Source: Acidobacteriaceae bacterium (GTDB lineage: Bacteria > Acidobacteriota > Terriglobia > Terriglobales > Acidobacteriaceae). From it: a stretch of DNA of 6,679 nucleotides. Under the pieces are notes generated by a model. The model made no database searches and was not told where the DNA came from. It was given only the letters and a program-made list of their open reading frames with translations. Where the stretch lies: assembly GCA_003133425.1 (NCBI GenBank), contig PKXI01000387.1, positions 13,228-19,906 of the forward strand. The letters run 5' to 3'. Position 1 is the first letter of the stretch, and each line of letters opens with the position of its first letter. Below, piece after piece: positions 1 to 5,321 of the stretch. Both the position numbers and the translations under genes were made by a program.

Positions 1-57
1 ATGTTTCTGCCTCTATACCATCAGGAGAACTGCCTTAAGCGTCGGCCTTCCGTGCGA
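1..57. other. Region downstream of glpC, no gene seen
   Basis: This short stretch follows the glpC stop codon on the minus strand. Read on the minus strand it has stops in several frames and no hairpin followed by a T-run, so I see neither a gene nor a convincing intrinsic terminator. The operon could continue beyond the window edge: there is a purine-rich stretch (GAGGCAGAAA) close to position 1 on the minus strand that could precede a start codon outside the window, but this cannot be tested here. Confidence 0.4.
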
Positions 58-1275
58 TCAGAGCGGTTGCCTATCGTAGGCCTGCAACATAATTTCTGCG
101 GGATGAATAGCCTTATACGTGGTTCCCTGTTCTATCTGCATCTGGCACGTGGCGCATTCGGTAGCAACCATCTCCGGCTGCGACGCGTTGATGCGATCGA
201 ACAGCTGCCGGCCGATCGCCATGGAGAGTTCATACTTCTCTTGTTTGAAGCCAAACGTACCGGACATCCCACAGCATCCAGCATCTATATCGTCAACCGT
301 CACGCCTGGAATCTGGCGCAGCAGATGAAACCACGGGCGGCCAATTCCCTGCGACTTCTGATGGCATGGCGCATGGTAAGCGAGGTGCATATTGGCGGCC
401 TGGAATTCCGTGTTGAGCGTTCCTGCATCCGACTGCTCCATGAGCAACTCCGCGAGATCGAACGTCTGGCTGCCAATCCTCTGAACTACATCGGCGAGTC
501 CCGCATCATCCTTGAGCAAACCGCCGAATCCAGTCTTGAGCATGTACCCGCAACTTGAGCAGGCGGTGACGACGCGCATTCCTGCATTCACTTGATTTGC
601 CATAGTGCGGACGTTGTCTCGCGCCAGAGAGAGCGCCTTGGTTCGGTCACCGTTCGCCAGCGCTGGAACTCCACAACAGTCTGTTGCAGCAACTTCTGTG
701 GTGAATCCGTTTCGATCCAGAAGATCGATAACTTTGCGGCCCAGTTCCGGCCGGTTGTAGCGAATGAAGCAGCCGGGAAAGAACAGCACGCGCGGCCGCT
801 CCTTCTTATGCGCGCCAATTGTCGGTGTGCGCAGATCCGGCCGTATGTACGCCGGGAAAACTCTTTGTGGCGCAATCTGCATGAGCTTTGACATCAGGAA
901 ACGGGCTGGCGCCATCGACAGCACGAAATTGGAAAGTGCAGGCAGAATCGTGGTGAGCCGGCCCAACAATCCGGGACGCGCAAACCACCAGTCGCGCAAG
1001 CCTCGAACAAGTGGCTTGCGGTGCTTTGCCTTGGCGTGTGCAATCATCTCGGACACGCCAACCTGGTGCGGGCACGCGAGGTCGCAGCGGTGACATCCCA
1101 GGCAATATTCGAGCCACGCAGTGTCCGTCGCAACACCTTCGCAGCGCAGGCGTTCAAGCTCCGGACCCAGGTGCTTGGGACCGGGATATTGCGCATGAGC
1201 ACTGTATACCGGGCATGCGGCGTTGCAAACCGAACACTTCAGACAGTTGTCGATGGCGAATTCATCCAGTCGCAT
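58..1275 (-). CDS. glpC: Anaerobic glycerol-3-phosphate dehydrogenase subunit C (Fe-S subunit)
   Basis: This 405-residue protein is the iron-sulfur subunit that carries electrons from the GlpAB flavoprotein dimer to the quinone pool at the inner membrane face. Seen: two [4Fe-4S] ferredoxin motifs of the CxxCxxCxxxCP type (Cys11/14/17/21 and Cys58/61/64/68), then two CCG (DUF224) domains. Domain 1 has Cys169, Cys200-Cys201 and Cys239/Cys242; domain 2 has Cys304, Cys334-Cys335 and Cys374/Cys377, so all expected cysteines are present. Length matches E. coli GlpC (about 396 aa). No transmembrane segment is obvious, so membrane association would be peripheral. The ATG has a strong AAGGGGG Shine-Dalgarno site at 1279-1286 and overlaps the end of glpB by 14 bp, indicating translational coupling. 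The same architecture occurs in glycolate oxidase GlcF and LutA/HdrD-type proteins, but the glpA and glpB neighbours decide the call. Confidence 0.95.
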   Translation of the reverse strand: MRLDEFAIDNCLKCSVCNAACPVYSAHAQYPGPKHLGPELERLRCEGVATDTAWLEYCLGCHRCDLACPHQVGVSEMIAHAKAKHRKPLVRGLRDWWFARPGLLGRLTTILPALSNFVLSMAPARFLMSKLMQIAPQRVFPAYIRPDLRTPTIGAHKKERPRVLFFPGCFIRYNRPELGRKVIDLLDRNGFTTEVAATDCCGVPALANGDRTKALSLARDNVRTMANQVNAGMRVVTACSSCGYMLKTGFGGLLKDDAGLADVVQRIGSQTFDLAELLMEQSDAGTLNTEFQAANMHLAYHAPCHQKSQGIGRPWFHLLRQIPGVTVDDIDAGCCGMSGTFGFKQEKYELSMAIGRQLFDRINASQPEMVATECATCQMQIEQGTTYKAIHPAEIMLQAYDRQPL

Positions 1276-2365
1276 AGTGCCCCCTTGTTTCCGCGGCCAG
1301 ATTCCCTGCGCGGTAGCCTGCGAGGATTTCCATTGCGTCTCCGCTGCTGTCGGCTCTGTCGTGCGGGCTCGATTCGGCGACGAAGAGATTCTGCGCGATT
1401 ACCGAGCCCCCAGCGGTGAGGGGACGCATCCGCTCATCATGCCCCGCAAACTCCGTGCCCAGAAGAGCGGCAGAATCCTGTCCCGCTGCGAGCACTACAC
1501 ATTCACCGCGTAAAATCATGGGGTGCCCCGGACTCGCAACCTGCAGCTCGAGACATGAGCCATCGTGGATCTGCACCTTCTGTACCGGGAATCCCTGGAA
1601 GAGTTCTACGCCAATCTCGTGAAGATAGCTCCAAAGTCGATTGAACAAGCGCAGGCCCGAAACGGACGGGGGCAGAGTCGGCAACTCGCAAAGAGAACAA
1701 CCGAGTTCGCGGTCGAATTGCGCAAGCTGCTGCGCAGAGGAATGCAGCCCCAAAATGCCGGGAACTACCGCACGCTCGAATCCAGACGCCGCGAGCCGCA
1801 ACGCCTTGACCAGCTCAGAGCGGAAGCCGGGATCGTTGTCAAAGCGAGTTGCGATGCGCGGCGTTGTAACCGGGCCTCCGAATGTGTGCGCGAGAGAAAT
1901 CTGCCGCGCTGTGTAAGTACAAGCAAAACCCAGTCTGCGCGCTTGCTCATTCATCCGCTCGGCCATGAAATTCTCGTCAAAGCACGATAGCTCGCGAATG
2001 CCAATAATCGCGGTCCGGGAACCGTTGCGCGGCTCAGCGTTCCAGAGAGAACGGGGCGCAAGAGCTACGCCTTGGAAGTCACCAAGAATGGTCGGGAGAT
2101 AGTGCATTTCCGAGATGTTTCCTTCAAGCGGACCGCCTGCGGCCTGCGCCATTTCCTGAAAGAACGCGATAGCCTCGCCCATTAAGGGCGATATGCGGGC
2201 ATGTGTGAATTCCTTTGCCTGCAAGCATCCGGATCCGAGGACAAACCCTCCCGGCCCCGTTGCGACGAGCGCAACTTTCTGATTGGTGCGAGCTGCCACC
2301 CCGGCCGCAATAAGGCCCGAGGTTCCAGCACCTACAACGACCACGTCGAAGCAATGACTATCCAT
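1262..2365 (-). CDS. glpB: Anaerobic glycerol-3-phosphate dehydrogenase subunit B
   Basis: GlpB is the second flavoprotein subunit, which together with GlpA forms the catalytic dimer that oxidises G3P to dihydroxyacetone phosphate. Seen: an N-terminal Rossmann FAD-binding motif (VVVVGAGTSG, residues 8-17), then a GSGCLQ segment near residues 43-48 typical of GlpB-like proteins. A second nucleotide-binding strand (CVVLAAG) lies in the last third, and a GDAMEILAGYRAG stretch near the C terminus fits the flavin-contacting end of the fold. I chose the ATG at 2365, giving 367 aa. It has a GGGAG Shine-Dalgarno site at 2372-2376, places the FAD motif at the N terminus, and overlaps the glpA end by 8 bp. 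An in-frame extension up to 2629 exists but lies wholly inside glpA. The protein is about 50 residues shorter than E. coli GlpB (419 aa), and its middle is divergent, so the name rests partly on gene order. Confidence 0.87.
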   Translation of the reverse strand: MDSHCFDVVVVGAGTSGLIAAGVAARTNQKVALVATGPGGFVLGSGCLQAKEFTHARISPLMGEAIAFFQEMAQAAGGPLEGNISEMHYLPTILGDFQGVALAPRSLWNAEPRNGSRTAIIGIRELSCFDENFMAERMNEQARRLGFACTYTARQISLAHTFGGPVTTPRIATRFDNDPGFRSELVKALRLAASGFERAVVPGILGLHSSAQQLAQFDRELGCSLCELPTLPPSVSGLRLFNRLWSYLHEIGVELFQGFPVQKVQIHDGSCLELQVASPGHPMILRGECVVLAAGQDSAALLGTEFAGHDERMRPLTAGGSVIAQNLFVAESSPHDRADSSGDAMEILAGYRAGNLAAETRGHYATG

Positions 2366-4004
2366 CTTGCTCTCCCGTCTCAACGCATACTGGCCGGTCG
2401 TCACCAAAAGGATCTTGGCCATATAGCTGCTGGCTAAGTTCGAGTTGTTCGACCTGCTTGCCTTGATGGATGAGTGACTGCCCCTTCCAGCGCTCGTGAA
2501 GGTAGGCGGAGAATTCAGCGGCGGCTTGCGATGCTGACCAGCGATGCGTCTGAAATCCCGCCAACATTGCCTTATAACCGCAGAAGGTTCCCTGGCAGGG
2601 GCCAAAACCAAGGCGCGTGCGCCGACCAACGTCTGGAATGGTTTGAGCCGCGGCTGAAGTGGAGTTTCCTAGAACGTATTCCAACTCGGCGCGAGTTACC
2701 AGTTCACATTCGCAGGCGAGTTCCGCCAATTCCGGCCGCGATTCGATGGCTTCGATCACTCGAACTGTTTCAGGACCCAGGCGAAGCTCCAACTTCTCGG
2801 CGACCGGTTGAGACAACAATCGCGCAGCACGATGTTGAGTCTTAAGGTCGACAGTGGCACGCAACCGAACTTTGTCGGTAGTGCATTCCGAATCGACTTC
2901 GAGCTTCTTTGATACGCAATCGCAAACCGCGGCGGCCATCATGCGATAGGTGGTAAGCTTGCCTCCCACAATCGAGATGAAGCCACGTATGCCATTCAGT
3001 TTCTCGTGATCGATCAGGACAAAACTGCGGCTGATCTCGCGGCCCCCCACGGCGTTCCCAGTTTGGGGTGCGTATAGAGATCGAACGCCACAAAAGACGC
3101 GCAGAATGCGCGCGTCAGCGACTCCAGGAATCATCACCGCGCCAAGTTGCAGCAAATTTTCGATTTCATCCGGAGATGCGGAAAGTCCCTCGGGGCCCGG
3201 AACGGTCATCGAGCTTGTGCCCAGGATGCAGACTGGGCCCGCGGGCACCAGGATGTCGCCATCGCCGGCCACGCGGCACCGGTTGATGACTCGACCGGTG
3301 GCTCGATGGTTGAGCACCAGGAGCGTGCCCTTGTCGCAGCGCACGGGCACCTCGACGCCAGCCAGAGCGGCAACACTCTGGGCCCAGCCTCCCGCGGCGT
3401 TTATGACCACTTCGCACGAGATTTCTTCCTCTTCACCCGTTCGCGTGTTGCGATAACGAACTCCGCGCACGCATCCGTCTACACAGCGAATAGAATCTAG
3501 TTTGCTGTATGGATGAAATTGCGCGCCGCGCGCTTGGGATGCCTGAATGTTCGCGAGCACCAGGCGAAAGACATCGACGTGCGCGTCGGGAGATGTGAAT
3601 GCGCCAAGGATGTTCGTGGCCAGATTCGGTTCAAGTTCGTGCGCTTCGTCCGCGGACAGTCGGCGGCTTTGGATCCCTGCGTTCCCGGCCGCACGCCACC
3701 ATTTCTCGAAGAATGCCGGATCATCCTGAGGGCACTGAACAAAGAGCCCACCTACGTCCTCAACACAATGCGGAGCAATGGCCTTCAGGATGCCGTTCTC
3801 GGTGACACAGTCGCGGGCGGTGTCAAGATCCTTGACGGCATATCGTCCGCCGGAATGCAGCAATCCGTGGCAGCGGCCGGTTGCGCCATTTGCGATGTCT
3901 CCCTGCTCCAACAGCGTGGCGGAGATGCCCCGCAGGCTCAAGTCCCAAAGAATGCCGGCGCCCGTCGCACCGCCACCGATGATGACAACCTGTGTCGATT
4001 CCAT
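2358..4004 (-). CDS. glpA: Anaerobic glycerol-3-phosphate dehydrogenase subunit A
   Basis: GlpA is the catalytic FAD subunit that oxidises sn-glycerol 3-phosphate to dihydroxyacetone phosphate. Seen in the 548-aa product: an FAD Rossmann motif (VVIIGGGATGAG, 6-17); the GlpA/GlpD signature ATGRCHGLLHSGGRYAV (41-57); NAAGGWAQ (202-209); INRCR (240-244); DILVPAG (250-256); and GFISIVGGKLTTYRMM (341-356) in the substrate/FAD region. The C-terminal BFD-like [2Fe-2S] domain has its four cysteines at 431, 433, 470 and 475 (CEC...CxxxxC), followed by LHERWKG (502-508). Length and every block match E. coli GlpA (542 aa). The BFD domain separates it from aerobic GlpD, although some GlpD-like proteins also carry one. 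The ATG at 4004 has a strong Shine-Dalgarno site and puts the dinucleotide fold at residue 6. A GTG-initiated extension to 4160 has neither support. The stop overlaps glpB, so A-B-C is one operon, read from the promoter at about 4519-4548. Confidence 0.96.
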   Translation of the reverse strand: MESTQVVIIGGGATGAGILWDLSLRGISATLLEQGDIANGATGRCHGLLHSGGRYAVKDLDTARDCVTENGILKAIAPHCVEDVGGLFVQCPQDDPAFFEKWWRAAGNAGIQSRRLSADEAHELEPNLATNILGAFTSPDAHVDVFRLVLANIQASQARGAQFHPYSKLDSIRCVDGCVRGVRYRNTRTGEEEEISCEVVINAAGGWAQSVAALAGVEVPVRCDKGTLLVLNHRATGRVINRCRVAGDGDILVPAGPVCILGTSSMTVPGPEGLSASPDEIENLLQLGAVMIPGVADARILRVFCGVRSLYAPQTGNAVGGREISRSFVLIDHEKLNGIRGFISIVGGKLTTYRMMAAAVCDCVSKKLEVDSECTTDKVRLRATVDLKTQHRAARLLSQPVAEKLELRLGPETVRVIEAIESRPELAELACECELVTRAELEYVLGNSTSAAAQTIPDVGRRTRLGFGPCQGTFCGYKAMLAGFQTHRWSASQAAAEFSAYLHERWKGQSLIHQGKQVEQLELSQQLYGQDPFGDDRPVCVETGEQDG

Positions 4005-4009
4005 TTCTT

Positions 4010-4017
4010 CTCCCCTC
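4010..4017 (-). promoter_or_regulatory. Shine-Dalgarno site deciding the glpA start
   Basis: On the minus strand the sequence reads GAGGGGAG followed by AAGAA and the ATG at 4004. This is a strong ribosome binding site at normal spacing. It supports the shorter glpA start over the in-frame GTG at 4160, which has no comparable purine tract. Confidence 0.8.
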
Positions 4018-4167
4018 GCATTGACTACGGGCAAATCGAATCGTGAAGAATCGGGCAGCCCTTCTGCGCCCCGCCGTTGCATGTGCGCACGCTCGCGCGG
4101 CCGCAGAATGCGCATGATAGATTTCGATCTGATGGAGAAGGGAGCGCATTGGCCAGGCACGAAGCGC

Positions 4168-4182
4168 GGCGGCAGAACCGCC
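4168..4182. repeat. Small perfect hairpin in glpA leader (GGCGG/CCGCC)
   Basis: A 5-bp perfect inverted repeat GGCGG-cagaa-CCGCC would fold in the leader RNA. It is not followed by a T-run on either strand, so it is not a typical intrinsic terminator. It sits 11 bp from the next hairpin, forming a tandem pair. Confidence 0.45.
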
Positions 4183-4193
4183 TAACCGGTCTG

Positions 4194-4208
4194 CGGGCTT
4201 TCAGCCCG
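4194..4208. repeat. REP-like hairpin CGGGCT-TTC-AGCCCG
   Basis: This is a perfect 6-bp stem with a 3-nt loop; on the minus strand it reads CGGGCTGAAAGCCCG. Short GC-rich hairpins with a GAA loop of this style are familiar as dispersed REP-like intergenic repeats in some genomes, including Acidobacteria; that link is from memory and unverified. With the neighbouring hairpin at 4168-4182 it forms a tandem pair. No U-tract follows. Confidence 0.5.
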
Positions 4209-4302
4209 GCAAGAACGGAAGACACGAGGCAAATTCCATGCGGACGATGGCGGCACAAATTCATGCCAACAAACCATCGACTACCGGTCAAACGTTCGCT
4301 TT

Positions 4303-4314
4303 GGCACAAGTGCC
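4303..4314. repeat. Compact palindrome GGCAC-AA-GTGCC
   Basis: A perfect 5-bp inverted repeat has a 2-bp centre, inside the predicted glpABC leader. It could be a protein operator or part of an RNA structure. One arm, extended to GTGCCTGG (4310-4317), also complements CCAGGCAC at 4153-4160, so an alternative long-range pairing is possible. With about 500 nt of leader a chance 8-bp match is expected once or twice, so this is weak. Confidence 0.35.
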
Positions 4315-4367
4315 TGGAAAATTGGATACGTTGCAGAAGGAAGGGCGTCCGGACCTGGCAACAAAGC

Positions 4368-4485
4368 TCTGAGAGATCGCAAGGGTCGGACCGCTGCCAG
4401 TCTGAACGCAGGACCAAGTCGCCTGAAAGGCACCTGTCCCCGACTTCTTCAGCAGCATCTAGACACCAATTCGCGCTCTCTCAGA
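4368..4485. repeat. 118-bp imperfect palindromic element with 13-bp terminal inverted repeats
   Basis: The ends are TCTGAGAGATCGC (4368-4380) and GCGCTCTCTCAGA (4473-4485), complementary at 12 of 13 positions. Inside are further nested arms: GCTGC 4393-4397 with GCAGC 4452-4456, TGAA 4403-4406 with TTCA 4448-4451, and AAGTCG 4416-4421 with CGACTT 4441-4446. The apex is a small hairpin, GCCT-GAA-AGGC (4421-4431). The apex region contains AAAGGCACCTGTCCCC (4426-4441), a motif type that I associate with dispersed REP-like repeats. The element could be a MITE or REP-type insertion, or a large regulatory hairpin in the glpABC leader, starting about 27 nt after the predicted transcription start. 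No clear target-site duplication is visible. Confidence 0.6.
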
Positions 4486-4506
4486 TACTCTTCACGAAAC
4501 GGTGGG

Positions 4507-4518
4507 TAACTACAGTTA
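4507..4518. promoter_or_regulatory. Palindrome over the predicted glpABC start site (operator candidate)
   Basis: TAACT-AC-AGTTA is a perfect 5-bp inverted repeat with a 2-bp spacer. It directly abuts the predicted -10 box of glpABC and is centred on the expected transcription start. A DNA-binding repressor there would block initiation. No DNA-binding regulator gene is in the window, so its ligand protein is unknown, and chance occurrence cannot be excluded. Confidence 0.35.
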
Positions 4519-4548
4519 ACTATCACTCCAATCGGCGCCTGCTGTCAA
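4519..4548 (-). promoter_or_regulatory. Sigma70-type promoter for glpABC
   Basis: On the minus strand a perfect -35 hexamer TTGACA (4548-4543) is followed after 18 bp by GATAGT (4524-4519), which matches the -10 consensus at 4 of 6 positions. It points at glpA from about 515 bp upstream and is the best promoter-like sequence I found in the gap. Initiation would be near 4512. Confidence 0.6.
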
Positions 4549-4668
4549 GGTTTCCGCCTTTAACCACTGCTCTATTCTGAACAACGACAGCTCTCGTATG
4601 AGCGCGGTGTTTAAAATGGGTTGTCCTTTTGCCGCATGTTCTGTGATGAGCCGTTAGTTTGCGTGTAT

Positions 4669-4691
4669 GCTCGACCGAGCGCCTCATTTTT
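4669..4691 (+). terminator. Weak hairpin plus T-tract in the glpP upstream region
   Basis: GCTCG-AC-CGAGC (4669-4680) is a perfect 12-bp palindrome-like sequence followed five bases later by TTTTT (4687-4691). On the plus strand this resembles a short intrinsic terminator lying 45 bp before the glpP start. The stem is only 4-5 bp and the T-tract is offset, so termination would be inefficient. It may equally be meaningless. Confidence 0.25.
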
Positions 4692-4717
4692 CGACCCGGT
4701 GCGAAGATCCGCGCCTG

Positions 4718-4723
4718 AAGGAG
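4718..4723 (+). promoter_or_regulatory. Shine-Dalgarno site deciding the glpP start
   Basis: AAGGAG lies 12 bp before the ATG at 4736, which is a longer spacer than usual. The in-frame ATG at 4667 has no purine-rich site ahead of it and would add 23 residues without family resemblance, so the downstream ATG is preferred. Confidence 0.6.
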
Positions 4724-4735
4724 TACCCGATAATC

Positions 4736-5314
4736 ATGCAAGAACAACAGACGCCGCTGCGGGTTTTCTGCCAGGCCACTCCTATCATCCCTGCAGTCCG
4801 CAAGTTTGAATTCGTAGACCAGGCAATCGCAGCACATGGCAAGATCGTCTATCTGCTGACAGGCGATCCGGAAAACTGTGAAGCGATGATCCAGAAGATT
4901 CTTGCGGCGGATAAGCTCCCCATCGTCAATCTCGACTTGCTCAACGGCTTCTCGCGCGACCGGTATGCGGTCAACTACTTGAAACGCGCCGGTGCGCGTG
5001 GCATCATCTCGACGCATCTGGATCCGTTGCGGCACGCGCTTTCCATCGGCCTGTATGGAATTCAGAGGACATTTCTTCTGGACAGTGGCGCGATGGACAC
5101 CATCACAAACCAGTTGAAGAATACGCCCGTAGATGCGCTTGAGGTTTTGCCTGCGCTGGTTGCTCCGAAGATACTGGAACGGGTGCGCGCCATCTCCCCG
5201 GATCTCCCCGTTGTGGGTGGCGGGCTGATCCAGAATATGAAGGAAGCAGAAGAATTGTTGGCGCAAGGCCTCAGCGCGGTCTCGATCAGCAATCCGCAGA
5301 TGTGGATTCGCTAA
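4736..5314 (+). CDS. glpP: Glycerol-3-phosphate-responsive antiterminator GlpP
   Basis: GlpP proteins bind leader mRNA when charged with G3P and let RNA polymerase read through a terminator into glycerol genes. This 192-residue product matches the G3P_antiterm family along its whole length, and B. subtilis GlpP is about the same size. Seen blocks, in order: PIIPAVRKFEF (16-26, family PILPAIR), NLDLLNGF (65-72, family HVDLIQGI, here with Asn for His), ARGIISTH (87-94), GIQRTFLLDSGAM (108-120, family IQRLFLIDTSAL), DALEVLPALVAPKI (133-146), and LPVVGGGLI (157-165) through SISNPQMW (183-190). The fold is expected to be a TIM-like barrel. It diverges from glpABC, whose leader is its most likely target, and converges on the transaldolase-like gene with 7 bp between stops. 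I found no convincing promoter for it; TATTCT (4573-4578) and TAAAAT (4612-4617) are possible -10 boxes without good -35 partners. Confidence 0.93.
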   Translation: MQEQQTPLRVFCQATPIIPAVRKFEFVDQAIAAHGKIVYLLTGDPENCEAMIQKILAADKLPIVNLDLLNGFSRDRYAVNYLKRAGARGIISTHLDPLRHALSIGLYGIQRTFLLDSGAMDTITNQLKNTPVDALEVLPALVAPKILERVRAISPDLPVVGGGLIQNMKEAEELLAQGLSAVSISNPQMWIR

Positions 5315-5321
5315 CGCGCCT

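Larger units (their letters stand above)
4005..4512 (-). other. Predicted long 5' leader of the glpABC mRNA
   Basis: The best promoter for glpABC lies near 4519-4548, so transcription would start near 4512 and leave about 500 nt of untranslated leader before glpA. No credible gene is visible on either strand here. The open frames present are Arg/Ser/Cys-rich, lack ribosome binding sites and cross the promoter or hairpins. The stretch is rich in inverted repeats: the large element at 4368-4485 and hairpins at 4303-4314, 4194-4208 and 4168-4182. A long structured leader beside glpP fits control by transcription antitermination, which is how GlpP acts in Bacillus. I could not find a classical hairpin-plus-U-tract terminator in it, so the mechanism is inferred, not shown. 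Confidence 0.5.

Noticed and set aside
1..558. Plus-strand open frame of 185 codons
   Set aside because: It lies antisense to the well-supported glpC, whose cysteine motifs and length are intact. It has no recognisable domain and begins at the window edge without a ribosome site.
2366..2629. N-terminal extension of GlpB
   Set aside because: It lies entirely within the glpA coding region in another frame, and the ATG at 2365 has its own GGGAG site directly before the FAD-binding fold.
4005..4160. N-terminal extension of GlpA from a GTG at 4160
   Set aside because: The extra 52 residues have no family counterpart and no ribosome site, whereas the ATG at 4004 has a strong one and puts the FAD motif at the usual N-terminal position.
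4301..4317. Possible sigma54 promoter around TTGGCAC
   Set aside because: The -24-like TTGGCAC is present, but the required GC of the -12 element is not at the correct distance (TG is found there instead).
4153..4317. Alternative long-range pairing CCAGGCAC / GTGCCTGG as a riboswitch-like switch
   Set aside because: An 8-bp complementary pair is expected about once or twice by chance in a 500-nt leader, and no aptamer-like conserved core is recognisable.
4025..4417. Minus-strand open frame of 130 codons in the glpABC leader
   Set aside because: It starts at a TTG without a clear ribosome site, is Cys/Arg-rich with no family resemblance, and crosses all the leader hairpins. A leader peptide cannot be excluded but is not supported.
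4077..4580. Plus-strand open frame of 167 codons in the glpA-glpP gap
   Set aside because: It has no Shine-Dalgarno site, an Arg/Ser-rich composition typical of a shadow frame, and it runs through the palindromic element and the glpABC promoter.
4667..4735. N-terminal extension of GlpP from the ATG at 4667
   Set aside because: It has no ribosome site and no similarity to the family. The ATG at 4736 gives the usual length and has AAGGAG upstream, though at a long spacing.
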